Source: Megascapheus bottae
Taxonomy: Eukaryota > Chordata > Mammalia > Rodentia > Geomyidae
DNA length: 64,000 nt
Assembly: GCA_024803745.1 (NCBI GenBank)
Contig: JANJXV010000014.1
Location: 4,419,001 to 4,483,000 of the forward strand
Direction: 5' to 3'
Shown in pieces: positions 21,650 through 32,887 of this stretch. Within the stretch, counting starts at the first letter, position 1. Every line of letters begins with the position of its first letter. The translations under genes and the position numbers were made by a program. The notes under the pieces were generated by a model. That model was not told where the DNA came from, made no database searches, and saw only the letters and a program-made list of their open reading frames with translations.

Positions 21650-22560
21650 CCTTATCCTCTGTATATCAAAGGTGATATGATGTTCAGGGGGCTTACAGTT
21701 ACATAAATCAGATAATGAGTACATTTCTTTTTTATTAAAGAATTCATTAACATTGATTTTACATCATATTTCAAATGACATATTTAACAAACAAGTTTTC
21801 AAGAAAGGAATCTCTATATAAATCACTGGCACTTAGATTTTAGAACATAATTAAAATTAGGCTGAGGGTTTGTATGTTATAGATACATAATAATCTATGT
21901 ACTAAAACATTATGTCTATAGAGTCATAAATTTTTATGTCTATGTAGTTACATTTCTTTTTGAACAATGTCACCTCTCCCATCCCTCTCTCCTAGTTTTT
22001 CCTTCCCATCCCTCCTCTCAGATTGTATAGTGAGTATTTCTGATGTAGTTGTTCATCCTTTGTCCCTCCATTTCTGTGCCCTTCCTTACTTGTCCAAAGA
22101 CAGATAAAGGAACAAAGAGGACAAAAGGAAAGAAAACAAAAACAGCTGCAATAATATCCCTGAGAATTTCCTTAGTTTTTCTTCTCAAACCAACCATATT
22201 TCTAGCTCACCTAATCCCATTTTAACTCTACTATTGACATTTTCAGACCAATAGTAACAGCTTTAAGTTCAAGTTCTATGCTAGGAACATGCAAAGTGAA
22301 CACTACACATACATCAACAGTCTACATTTTCAATGTCCTATCCTGTGCTTTCGTTCATTTGTACTGCTAATAAATGACACTTTAAAAAAATAAGGTATTA
22401 GAAAGCACAAATGTGATAATGTTACTGTGATTGCTTCTAATTTTTCCAGTTTTTAAATCTACGTTTTCTTTGATTCTAAGATTCTCCTTATTAATCATGA
22501 TTTATTTGTAACTTCTTAGTTATAGACTCAGCTTTGAGTGAGGAGCTGGATTCATTTTTT
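21650..22560. repeat. Old unassigned repeat, LINE-1 3' UTR-like, with a nested retroposon
   Basis: GATATGATGTTCAGGGGGCT and the C/T-rich TGTCACCTCTCCCATCCCTC with CCTAGTTTTTCCTTCCC resemble old LINE-1-like 3' ends of this lineage. The unit is interrupted by the 217-bp element at 21732-21948. Assignment is tentative. Confidence 0.4.
21732..21948 (-). mobile_element. 217-bp polyadenylated retroposon-like element, copy 1
   Basis: A 12-bp perfect duplication, TACATTTCTTTT, flanks it (21720-21731 and 21949-21960). The sense (minus) strand starts ACTACATAGACATAAAAA and ends with AATAAA and an A tail. Similar sequence recurs at 57317-57532, 61810-61995 (plus) and 32700-32887 (plus). I cannot name the family. 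No tRNA-type A or B box is visible. Confidence 0.75.
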
Positions 22561-22606
22561 AAAAATTAGCATACATTTGAATCATGAAGAAGTTTCATTG
22601 TGATGC

Positions 22607-22610
<4 letters not shown>

Positions 22611-22646
<36 letters not shown>
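22611..22646. repeat. (CA)n microsatellite
   Basis: About 18 CA units inside the old LINE-1 3' end. Confidence 0.92.
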
Positions 22647-22648
<2 letters not shown>

Positions 22649-22745
22649 CATACTCTGACCAAATTTCCCTCTTTCACCAAATTCCCATTTCTTTCCATCC
22701 ACTTCCGCTTTTTCAAACAGCATTTGGTTTCATTATGTCATCTTC

Positions 22746-22780
22746 AGACAGATAGACAGACAGACAGACAGACAGATAGG
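22746..22780. repeat. (GACA)n/(GATA)n microsatellite
   Basis: Tandem tetranucleotide units CAGA/TAGA, followed by TA-rich and GTAT-rich sequence. Confidence 0.85.
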
Positions 22781-22943
22781 ATAGATGTATTTATGTGTGT
22801 ATATATATATACTTGCAAATGTATATACATGTAAATATGTGTACATATACTTATGAACACAAACATTTATATCACATACATATGTATATATGAAGATGTT
22901 ATATTTAGTGATATATAGTCTTTGCTTCATGTCACAATCCTAG

Positions 22944-22976
<33 letters not shown>

Positions 22977-22989
22977 TATCATCATCATT
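22944..22989. repeat. (CAT)n microsatellite
   Basis: About 15 CAT units with one interruption (CATTAT). Confidence 0.9.
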
Positions 22990-23844
22990 TTAGATGTATT
23001 CTGCACAAATGAACAGGAACCTACAATATTTGGTTTATCTCAACACAATTCAGTTTATCTCAACACAATGTCCTCTATTTTCATCTATTTTCCTGAAAAT
23101 GAGTTGTATTCCATCACTGTGTGCATGTGTTTATGCACAAAAAATGCTTGTGTGCATGTATCAATCACATTTTCTTTATCCAGTCATTGGTTGAAAATCT
23201 GAGCTAATTCCATGTTTTTTTCAAACACAACTGCAATCCACATGAGTGTATATGTATCTTCATTGTATGTTGATTTGCTCTCCTTCAGATATATGCCAAG
23301 GACTAGTATTATGGGATCATAAAAAGTGTATTTTTAAGTTTTGAAGGAACTTCCATACTGATTTCCACAGTGATTATACTAACTTACATTCCCACAGTGG
23401 TATATAACTCTTCCTTCTTGCAACCCCCTACACACGTATGTTTTTTCCAGCATTTGTTATTATTTACTTTCTTCATAAATGTGATTTGATAGGAATGAGA
23501 TAAAAAGTTTTGACTTGCATTTCCTTTAGGCTAAGGCTGTTGAATAGTTCTTCATGAATTTAAGATTTTATATGCAGGACTAAAGTTACTTTGAGTGGCT
23601 CTTCGCTTTGGATGAATTAGGGGAAACACAGTTTTTTGTTTGTTGTTTTACATATTTATATCCAATTGCTCTGGTATCACTGTGGAAAGTTGTCTTTCAT
23701 CCTTTGTTCAATAAAATGATTTTGTGTTTGTTGATAATCAATTGACCACATGTTATATGAGTTCATTTCTGGACCTGAAAATGTCCATAGATCTATTTGT
23801 CTGTTTTGTCCTCTCCACCAAAACATCTTGATGACTGTCGTTTT

Positions 23845-25215
23845 TGTTGTTGTTGTTTTATTTTATTTCCCATATATTTTTATTGTAATTACTAGAAGGG
23901 TTACATTATATTCACCAGATAGAAGGTGCATTACTTCACATACATTGATACCCTTTCTCATGTCTTGGTCCCCATTTCCCTCCCCCCACCCCCGACCCTC
24001 ATCTTGTTTTCCCTCTTTCCTTATCTGATTTCAAATAACCAAATAAGTATATAAACAATGTGTAACAATACTGAACAATATGAGATAACCAAGGGTCAGC
24101 AAGAGATGAGAGATAACAGTATATTAAGGACAACAATCACTCATTATATGGCTTTTGTTTCTATATCCTGGAGGTCCTTTCATTTAGTGTTATACTACAT
24201 GGCCTTATATATCTAGATTTTGTTCTATTGTGAATCTCTGCTAGGAGAGCACAAGGTTTCTACTGATTATGACAAATGAGGGAAACCATTGAGCCTATGT
24301 TCCTTTGAGTCTGGCTTACTTCACTTAATATGTTTTTTTTCTAAGTCTTTCCATTTCCTTACAAATGGGGCGATGTCATTCTTTCTGACAGCAACATAGA
24401 ATTCCATTGTGTATAAATACCACATCTTGCTGATCCACTCATCAACTGAGGAACATCTGGGTTGGTTCCATATCTTTGCTATGGTAAACTGTGCTGCAAT
24501 GAATATCGTTGTGCTAGTGGATTTAGTATGTTCTTGTTTCTGGACGATTGGGTAAATGCCAAGTAGTGGAATTAAATGGATCAAAGACCTCAAGGTAAAA
24601 ACAAATATACTGAAAACTTTACAAGAAGGAATAGGAGATACACTAGGTCTTCTTGGCACAGGTTGAAACTTTCTTAATAAGGACCAAGAAACAAAACAAA
24701 TCAGAGAAAGTCTGGATAAGTGGGACTGCATTAAACTGCAGAGCTTCTGTATGGCAAAGGATATAGCTAGCAAACTAAATAGAAAGCCCACAGAGTGGGA
24801 GAAGATCTTCACTAACCATGCAACAGACAAAGGCCTCATATCTAAAATATATCAACAGCTCAAAAAAATTGAATCACTCCAAAACTAATCTCCAAAGAAA
24901 CAACCATCCCATTAAAAGATGGGCCAAAGACTTAAAGAGAGTCTTCTCTGAAGAAAAAAATAAGAATGGGCTATGGACACATGAAGAAATGCTTGACATC
25001 TCTGGCCATTAAAGAAATGCAAATCAAAACAACTCTAAGATTCCACCTCACTCCAGTTAGAATGGCCAGGATCAAGAAAACTAATAACAACAGATGGTGG
25101 AGGGGATGTGGCCAGGAGGGATCCCTACTTCACTGTTGGTGGGAGTGCAAACTCATTCAACCTACTATGGAAAGCAGTATGGCAGTTACTCAAAAGACTA
25201 AACATAGAACTTCCA
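23845..25215 (-). mobile_element. Young LINE-1 with inverted 5' part (twin priming)
   Basis: The 3' part (23845-24572) reads on the minus strand and the 5' part (24573-25215) reads on the plus strand. The plus part opens with AATGGATCAAAGACC and continues with ORF2 C-terminal sequence (GFLFSLLAISFA on the opposite strand; [17 protein letters not shown] on plus). A 15-bp duplication with one mismatch, GATGACTGTCGTTTT / GATGACTGTTGTTTT, lies at 23830-23844 and 25216-25230. At the junction about 14 bases of the LINE-1 are missing. Confidence 0.9.
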
Positions 25216-25230
25216 GATGACTGTTGTTTT

Positions 25231-25400
25231 ATATTAAGTCTTAGCATAAAAATGAGTGAGTGCATCAAAAGCAGACATCCTTGCATTGTTCCAGTCATTT
25301 TGGAAAAGTATTCAGTCTGCCACCATTAACTAGGGTATTAGCAGTGACATTTCTGTGGGTGCTTCTTACCCACATCAAGCATGCTCCCTTTTGTTCCCTT
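25231..25400 (-). mobile_element. Old LINE-1 fragment, continued
   Basis: AGACATCCTTGCATTGTTCC and GTCTGCCACCATTAACTAGG are decayed complements of the LINE-1 reverse-transcriptase region (compare CATCCTTGTCTCATTCCTGC and CACCATTAAGTACAATG at 16,871-16,930). Confidence 0.65.
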
Positions 25401-25599
25401 CTGTGAGAGTTTTTGTTGTGAATAGATATTGAAACTATTTTTAAAATTGCTTTTTCTTCATTGGCCTGTCTATTGAATAAAACTGGAGTCAATAGTAGAA
25501 AGATAACAGAAAAAAATCTCCAAACTGGAAAGTACACACACATTTCTAAATAATCCATAGGTCACAAAAGTGTCAAGATAAATTGAATCGAAAAAAAGT

Positions 25600-26245
25600 A
25601 AAAAGAGAGCATATTAGAAGTTGTGCAAAGAAACAAAATCAGTGCTGAGAGCTGAACTTACAGCACTAAATGCTTATATCAGACATGAAGGGATTCTCCA
25701 ATCACTAAGTGCCCAAGGAGAAAAAGATCAAGGATCTTCAAAGAAAACAGTTGGAAATAATAAAATAAGATCAGAAATCATCAAAACTGTAGACCAAAAA
25801 TTAATAAAGTTAATGAAAATGAAAATTTTGTTCTTCTAAAGGATCAAAAATACTGATTAAACCTCTAGCAAGACTTACATCAAGAGAAAAACTATAAATT
25901 AACAATATTAGTCATGAAACAGGTATCACTACAGACGTTGAAGTCAACAGAAATATAAAGAATATTACAAATTATTCATGTGAACAGTGATATGTCTAAG
26001 GGAGTTAAAAATCTCCAAAAGAAGTCTTTAGGCCCAGATTATTTCACTGAAAAAATATTAAAATGGTTAAAGAAATAACACAAACCCTAAGTCATCACTT
26101 CTTGAAAAGTAAACAGAGAACACATCCCAATTCAATCTATGAAATTATTATTCTCCGGATACCAAAACCTTACCTAGAGAATTCAAAACAGAAAAATACA
26201 GACACATTCCTTGTGAATATAGGTAAAGTTCTTTAAAATATTAAT
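25600..26245 (+). mobile_element. Old LINE-1 ORF2 fragment, plus strand
   Basis: Decayed plus-strand frames show ELTALNAYIRHEGI, then sequence corresponding to GPDYFTEKILKWLK and later KYRHIPCEY. These fit the ORF2 segment between endonuclease and reverse transcriptase. Several stops and frameshifts. Together with 22561-25400 it may be one old LINE-1 with an inverted 5' part. Confidence 0.6.
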
Positions 26246-27051
26246 AAATACAATGTCATGACATATAAAAGATATCTTTCATTCAAATGTTCAGGATATG
26301 CTTTCACTAGATATTTTTTACTGCTAGTCTTCCTATTTCAAATACCAAAATTATATCATTTCTACTTGTCCCTCACTGTTCTGCAGATCAAGATTATCAA
26401 CTGTTCCAAACCTTCACACCTCATCTCCCACACAAAGTATTCTATGACACTGCCATTTTGATAAAAACTGTTATTGCTCAAAAATTCCTCTTTATTTTCT
26501 CCTGAAGATGAAATCTAAAGAATAAATGGGGAAAGGAAGCCAAAGAGAAAAGATTTGACAAAATATCTATTTTGGCTTCAATTTACAAAAAAAGAAACTA
26601 TCAAGGTCATTAAATCATTTCAAACCACAAGTGCCAAGTTTCCATCATCATCATTAAATACCAGCCAAATTCCTCAAATTGTCAGAATTTCAATTCTAAA
26701 AATCACCTCAGCTTTGCTTTCTAATGTGTCTTGAAAAGTATTTAAATGAGCTTCCACCAAATGAGCTCTTACTAATTCTATCAGGTATTGCCAAACCTCT
26801 GTCCCAGGATGGATGCTAATTATAACCTCATTTGGAATATTTTTCTTACTGGCACACACTTAAATTTCAGGGACAAAACTACAGTTAGTTTGCTCACAAC
26901 AAGCCTTGTCTCAAAGATTAATGACTCAAAAGAGGTATCCAATGGACCTCAGTCTAAATAAATGTTGAAATAACTGTTTCATCATCAGAACAAATAGCAA
27001 GCAGTGCATCTGTTTATCAGTGAAATTGGGGGCAGGCAGATGTATGAAGGG

Positions 27052-27055
<4 letters not shown>
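26246..27055. other. Intergenic stretch, nothing recognised
   Basis: AT-rich sequence with no repeat or gene that I can name. Confidence 0.5.
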
Positions 27056-27096
<41 letters not shown>

Positions 27097-27102
27097 GTGT
27101 GT
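27056..27102. repeat. (GT)n microsatellite
   Basis: About 22 GT units with one GC interruption. Confidence 0.93.
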
Positions 27103-27456
27103 ACATAAAAGGAAATTATTGGGTCTTCATAGTTTTCAAGTTACAAATTATGAAGAATGCTACTAAAAGCCGTGGGAGGATTCTCCTACAATATTAAGAT
27201 ATTTGATCAATGGTGGGGTTTCCTGGACATTTCCAATGTCTTTACTTCTCACTCTCAAACACCAGTTTTCTTCTTTAACTCTCAAAGAGGCTGAAAAAAT
27301 GAATCTATGACATTTCTGATCCAAGTGTAAATTAAAATATGCTCACTCAAAATATGCTCACTTTCCTCAAAAACCACAAAGTTGGGTAAAGGGATGCTGG
27401 GAAAATTGATTAAGATTTATCCCCAGTTACCTCCATCCATAAAATAAATATGTCTA

Positions 27457-27650
27457 GGGCTGGGAGTTTGGCCTAGTGGTAGAGTGCTTCCCTAGCACGC
27501 ATACAGACCTGAATTCGATTCCTTGTTTACCACATACATAGAAAAAAGCCGGAAGTGGTGCTGAGGCTCAAGTGGTAGGGCGCTAGCCCAGGTAGAGCTC
27601 AAGTCCAGGATGGGCAAATAAATAAATAAATAAATAAACGAACAAACAAT
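27457..27650 (+). mobile_element. ID-type dimer SINE with (AAAT)n tail
   Basis: It has GGCTGGGAGTTTGGCCTAGT and GAATTCGATTCCTTG, with a short right half lacking the usual GAGAAAGTCCAAGGACAG block. The tail has become AAAT repeats (27616-27640). Flanks share AAAATAAATAT. Confidence 0.85.
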
Positions 27651-29437
27651 CAAAATAAAATAAATATCTGTACCCCTAAAATTATTTTTGTCTTTCCTTA
27701 TGGCATAGAAGTGTGGCCATAAATTACATAAGGATCCATGAACATAAAATCTATTAAGCCACAATTATCAGCATGCATCCTGCTCCAGCCTGTTGTTTCC
27801 AACATAGAAACAAATAGGAAGGGGAAATACATAATAGCTTTGAAAGATTCATCTTTCATAATTTAAGCAAACCAAACTTCTGTGCTTGGTCTAATGTATG
27901 TAATAATAAATACATAGTCTGACTAAGGACCCATGATAGATTCCTAGAGCCAAGAGACAAATCCACACTGTCCACTTACTAAATAACACTGACCTACACA
28001 GAAATGTGTGGGACACCCCGTGTCCTTGTTTGCGGAGTGGACCTGATCATTGGGTGACTACCTCAGAGCTCATGGGATTAAATGGACAGAGGTGAAGTGT
28101 GCCTGGTGAGTGCTGACTACTAAGATTCTTACTACCAGTTGTTTGATACTTTGCTGCATTTTGTGGGAGATGCACCAATTCAGTGTGCAGCTCTTTCCCC
28201 AGTATCCCAAACCAAGACAGAATATCTAAAGTGACCATGTTCAAAGATGGTCTAGCTGATCTAGCCTGTCATCCTAGCTACTCAGGAGGCTGAGATCTGA
28301 GGATCAAGATTCAAAGCCAGTCTAGGCTCTAAAGAACATGGGACTCTTATCTCCAATTAATCACTAGAAAATGGGAAGTAAGGTTGTGGCTCCAGGGGTA
28401 TGATGATCACTAGAAGTTTTCACTGAGAGAACTCCCTGTGAGTGGGCTTAGGAAAATAGAGGCACCTGAAAAGGTAGTGGGAGTCTGGGACTGCATGTTT
28501 GGGATACACTGGGCATCCCTTCAGAAGGCACAGGCTGCAGGAACAGATTTTTTTTTTAGTTTTGTAGGCTGTATTAGGACAAAATAATAAAAGGCACACA
28601 TATTTTTTGGAACATAATATGTATTTGAAAATTCTCAGAAAGAGTAGTTCTTAGACTTTGTTACAAAAAGGAAACACATCAAAAAAATCAAAGGAAGGAA
28701 GGAAGGAAGAAAGAAACTATGTACTGTGTCCATTTTTTTATGAGTCACATGTTTAATTATCCTCTCCCCAAGCACTCTGACAGCTGGTCATTCTGATATA
28801 TTCTATTCCAAGAAGAATCCAGGCAGCTTTTTATTTTTGTGCAAAGCTTTAAGAACATCTCAGAGTAACTATCATCTAATAACTTCATTTTTCCATTTTA
28901 TGCACTAAAAGAGATATACTTGCACACCTCCCATAGAGTCTGGCCATGGCTTTGTAATGGAAACAGCTGCCTTCCCAAATGCTTCTGCGTTTGTATGGAC
29001 AATTGAACACTAACTAGTTCTCTCAACTGTTTTGAGTCCTTACTATATTTGCTGGACTATAAGGAAAGAGGATTTATGCAGCATTATTCACAGGCCACAG
29101 CCACCTGGCTGGCTAGCTTCCCTTACCAAATTGTGAACTGGTTTCTGTCACTGATTTAATTAATTGCTGGGTGAATCAAACCCCAATTCCCTGTAAAAGA
29201 AGAGACCATGTATTAGGTAATCCTGCCTTTCTATTTGTCTTACTCTATTGAACTTAGAGAGCAATTAAACATCTTTCTCAGTCAACTGCAGTGAGGGTGG
29301 ATGAGAGTGGAAGAGACACAGCCTGCATAGTGGCCTGTCAAGCACAAGTCATTCAGAGGCTCAGGTGGGAAAGATAATATTCTAAGATTTGTCTCATGGA
29401 AAAGTGTCAATTCTTAGATTAAAATAAAGTGTTGTTT
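27651..29437. other. Intergenic stretch with one partial SINE and a (GGAA)n run
   Basis: It contains a partial B1/ID SINE at 28253-28425 and a short GGAA/GAAA run at 28692-28715. I recognise nothing else and see no gene. Confidence 0.55.
28253..28425 (+). mobile_element. Partial B1/ID dimer SINE
   Basis: CATCCTAGCTACTCAGGAGG, CTGAGATCTGAGGATCAAGA and GGACTCTTATCTCCAATTAA match the B1-like half and linker. The ID half breaks off after GTTGTGGCTCCAGGGGTA. Confidence 0.78.
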
Positions 29438-29514
29438 AAAAATGGAAAGAAGCCCACCCCGGTCTGGTGCTGCCGGGCGCCCCAGGGCCTTGGTGGCCGC
29501 AGCCACGGGTCCCA

Positions 29515-30020
29515 ATGGAGCCGCCCAATCTCTACCCGGTGAAACTCTACGTGTATGACCTGTCCAAGGGCCTGGCTGGCGGCTCAGCCCCATCATGCTG
29601 GGGAAACAACTGGAAGGCATCTGGCACACCTCCATAGTTGTGCACAAGGATGAGTTCTTCTTTGGCAGCGGTGGTATCTCCAGTTGTCCCCCGGGAGGAA
29701 CACTGCTTGGATCCCCAGACTCAGTGGTGGATGTGGGGAGCACAGAAGTCACAGAAGAAATCTTTCTGGAGTACCTATCCTCCCTGGGGGAGTCTCTGTT
29801 CAGAGGTGAAGCCTACAACCTATTTGAACACAACTGCAACACCTTCAGCAATGAAGTGGCTCAGTTCTAGACCGGGCACAAGATTCCATCTTATATCACT
29901 TATCTGCCCTCTGAAGTTCTGTCCACGCCTTTCAGACAGGCCCTTCGGCCCCTCCTGAACTCCATCCAGATACAGCCTCCTGGAGGGAGCACCGTGGGCA
30001 GACCCAATGGCCAGAGCTAA
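29515..30020 (+). pseudogene. DESI1: DESI1 coding part, frameshifted and with a stop
   Basis: The stretch is 506 bp, against 507 for the 168-residue family protein plus stop. It starts [20 protein letters not shown]. One base is missing near 29577, shifting the frame; the open frame from 29595 then continues [20 protein letters not shown] and keeps the PPPDE catalytic His (GIWHTS) and Cys ([10 protein letters not shown]). A TAG replaces a Leu codon after VAQF (29868-29870). The remainder, to TAA at 30018-30020, still aligns ([18 protein letters not shown]), with a D to Y change. Confidence 0.95.
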
Positions 30021-31047
30021 CAGGACAGCACCGAACCACCTGCCTCTCCAGGGCTTTTCCATTTTAAACAAAACAAACCGTACCAGACTTCTATTTTATA
30101 ATTTTACATCAGAGCTAACAACCAGGCGATGGCTTTTTAAATTTCCCAGGGAAGGAGATCTCCAGGCTGCACGAAGGACAATGTTGCTAAGAAACAAACG
30201 AAAATGCCACCCCTTCTAATAGTATTATACTAATTTATTATGGCTGTCATGTTTGTGAGTTCACTTTTGACGCTGTTTCCTAAGCGTCCTCCATTGGAAA
30301 AGGGGAGGGGGTTTGTTTAAGCAGAAAGCAAGAGGCACCTTTTCGGGGAGCCCCAACTTAGAACCCCTTTCCAGGGAACACCTACACTCTGCCCAGGTTA
30401 CCACACCAGTAGGGCCCAGGTGAACTGTACAGCACCTGGCACCTGGCACCCATTACTCAAGTATTAAATGAACCAAAGGATTTGGTACACACGGGACCAG
30501 TTACAGGCTGACTAACCCCCAACCTAAGTGAACTCCTTAGCCACACCTCTCTCACCTTCCCTCCCCCTTCCACAACAAGACCCTGGGGCCAAGACTGATG
30601 CAAGCCGAGCCTCAGGACCCAAAGAGAGGGACGCCAAGGATAGGGCCAGAGAAACCAGGATAAAGCCATTCGTCCCTCCTTCTACCGAGACTGATTGCCA
30701 TCCTTCGCCATTATGCTGCATGCCCATGAGGCAGCTCTCCTCTGCGTAGCCTGCCTGTCACAGGTGATGAAGGTCTGGGCTGGAGTGGCAGAGACCAGGC
30801 CTCCCGTCTACAAACAACAACGTAGGTGATTTATCTTCGCTAGAACTAGCCAACCATTTACCTTACCCAGCTAAGGACAAGGGAGATGCTCCTGGAGAAA
30901 CATACACTGATGTGGGAAGAACAATGGTGCCAAATCTGGGGGACAAGAAAAGGCAATTGTTTCCTATAAGAATATATCTTAGGCCAACTGCTTTGGGGGC
31001 ACACATCTCTATTAGCTGTGGTTGGGGTACAAGTGGGTATTTTCCTA

Positions 31048-31292
31048 GCCAGGGAACTGATGGCTCACACCTGTGATCCTAGCTACTCAGGAGGCTGAGA
31101 TCTGGGGACTGAGGTTCAAAGCCAGCCCACGTAGGAAAGTCTGTGAGACTTTTATCTCCAGTGAACAACCAGAAAACTGGAAGTGGCGCTGTGGTTCAAG
31201 TGGTAGAGTGCCAGCCTTGAGCTGAAGAGCTCAGGGACAGTGCCCAGGTCCAGAGTTCAAGCCCCACGATGGACAAAAAAAAAAAAAAAGCA
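31048..31292 (+). mobile_element. B1/ID dimer SINE inside the DESI1 pseudogene
   Basis: It has a full left half (GGCTCACACCTGTGATCCTA, CAAAGCCAGCCCACG), a right half (GCGCTGTGGTTCAAGTGGTA) and an A tail. Flanking repeats TGGGTATTTTCCTA (31034-31047) and TGGGTCTTTTCCTA (31293-31306) differ at one base. Confidence 0.92.
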
Positions 31293-32473
31293 TGGGTCTT
31301 TTCCTAATTAGTTGCTGCTAAGGTGCTAAGGGTTCATAGACAGGGAGCAGTCAAGAAGTCATGATTGTGTGAGTCTCCCAGATTCTGTTCTCATGCTCAT
31401 CTCCCATGAGTATTTTGAGGAGTTGAGTGTGGAGAAGGGCTTCCAGGGCCTGAGGATCAGCTCTGCCTCCCTGGGCACTTCCTGCCATGGCTCCCTGATG
31501 CTTCTAAAACCTGAGTTGAGTGGCTTCTTTCTGGGGTGGGGACCTTTCCTCCCTGAAAACCTGCTGCTCGTCCTGCCCCTTTTGCTGTTGTCGTTGCCAT
31601 CAGCCATAGTAGTTGGCATTATCAGGGTCTCAGCTGGACAAAAGATGTCATTCCGCCTAAGTGTGTGCCAGGGGCACATCTAGAGAGGGAGGTCAAGGGC
31701 ATAGATGCCCTGGATTACTACTGGGTATGACAGTGAGAAAGGGGAACTGAAACCAACAGGGATTGTTACTACTGACTGACTGGCACAACAAGGGCGGAGG
31801 GGAATGGGTGCCCAGGGCTGGGTTTCCTCGGTGATGTCATAGTTTGGTACAGGCCATTGTCCTGCTTTCTACTATCCTGGCCCAACTTCCTCTCTCACAG
31901 TTCTCATCTTGGTCCAGAGAATGCTGAGCTTTCTCTCCTCTCCAGGCTCAGCTAGTTTTTGCCCTCCCAGCAGTGACCCTCAACCCTAGGTAGGGTTCTT
32001 CTGAGAAGTTTACCTGAGTGACTACCCCGACAGAATTTCAGTCACTTGATCCTTCCTGTCCAGCATGCCACTGCCTGGGCCCTTAAGCAGGTGGGGACAT
32101 AGAGACATGGAGAACGGTCTCTCGGAGCTCGACACAAAGGCAGGCAATCCCCCCTCGCCCCCACCATGCAGAGTGTCCAGGCCAGGACCCCAGCCCCCTC
32201 TTCACAGTCTGTCTGTCCCATTAGCTCAGGAGGATACTTGTGACCAGGAACTCACAGAATGGAAAGTGTCACACAGGGGGCACCTCTTTAGAGACATTAG
32301 TTTAAAGGGACAGGGAGGAAGAAATAAAGCTTGAACCTTTGAGATTCTTTGATGTCCTTCAAGTCAAACTAATAACTGTGTGTATTATGAAGGTCTTTGC
32401 CGATTTCAGTTGGAGTTTTTTTCTAATGCAATAAATTCACGTTTGCCTGCTGAAAAAAAAAATGGAAAGAAAA

Positions 32474-32691
32474 GGCTGAGAATGTGGCTTAGTGGTAGAG
32501 TGCAGGCCTAACATGAATGAAGCCCCAGGTTGGTTCCTCAATACCACATAAACAGAAAAGGCCAGAAGCGGTGCTGTGGCTGAAGTAGACGAGCACTAAC
32601 AAAATAAGCTTGACCTTCCTGAGCAAAAGAACCTCAGGGATTGTGTGTAGGCCCTGGGTTCAAGTCTCAGGACTGGCAAGTAAGTCAATTA
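32474..32691 (+). mobile_element. ID-type dimer SINE directly behind the pseudogene
   Basis: It has GGCTGAGAATGTGGCTTAGT, a decayed B box (GGTTGGTTCCTC) and right half GCGGTGCTGTGGCTGAAGTA with an insertion. It lies immediately after the duplication closing the DESI1 copy, using its A-rich flank as an insertion site. The tail is AATT-rich. Confidence 0.8.
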
Positions 32692-32699
32692 ATTAATTA

Positions 32700-32887
32700 A
32701 TTGTATTATTACATAGATTAATATGTATCTATGACATACAAACCTTCAGCCTAATTTTAATTATATCCTGAAATCTAAGTGCCAGTGATTGTATATAGAA
32801 ATTCCCTTCTTGAATACTTGCTTGTTAAACATGTCATTTGAAATATGATGTAAAAATCAATGTTAATAAATTCTTTAATAAAAAAAT
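32700..32887 (+). mobile_element. 217-bp retroposon-like element, copy 4 (5' truncated)
   Basis: Plus strand: ATTACATAGATTAATATGTA, AGCCTAATTTTAATTATATC, TAAGTGCCAGTGATTGTATA, then TTCTTTAATAAAAAAA. It matches the sense strand of the element at 21732-21948, lacking about the first 45 bases. Confidence 0.7.

Larger units (their letters stand above)
22561..23829 (-). mobile_element. Old LINE-1 fragment, minus strand
   Basis: The plus strand shows the complement of a LINE-1 3' end: CATTGTGATGCTTACACAC, then CCAAATTTCCCTCTTTCACC, a CA run, and decayed ORF2 C-terminal sequence (CTTCCATACTGATTTCCACA; TTGACTTGCATTTCC). It is much more diverged than the young copies. It resumes after the younger insertion, at about 25231-25400. 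Confidence 0.7.
29452..32457 (+). pseudogene. DESI1: Processed pseudogene of DESI1, with 3' UTR
   Basis: An intronless copy of the mRNA for desumoylating isopeptidase 1 (PPPDE2), a PPPDE-fold cysteine peptidase. It carries some 5' UTR, the coding part, a long 3' UTR, AATAAA at 32430-32435 and an A tail. A perfect 14-bp duplication, AAAAATGGAAAGAA, flanks it at 29438-29451 and 32458-32471, the signature of LINE-1-driven retroposition. A B1/ID SINE (31048-31292) sits within the 3' UTR. The copy is broken (see coding part), so it cannot make full-length protein. Confidence 0.95.

Noticed and set aside
22611..22989. Cluster of tandem repeats that might suggest an array
   Set aside because: Ordinary CA, GACA and CAT microsatellites. 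There are no spacers of even length, and this is a mammalian genome, so CRISPR does not apply.
29595..29870. 91-codon open frame with the DESI1 catalytic region, as a possible working short gene
   Set aside because: It lacks the first 27 residues by frameshift and the C-terminal third by a stop, and sits in a retrocopy with duplications and an A tail. Function is unlikely, though expression was not tested.
31359..31683. Open frames of just over 100 codons on both strands
   Set aside because: They lie in the 3' UTR part of the DESI1 processed pseudogene and have no recognisable product.
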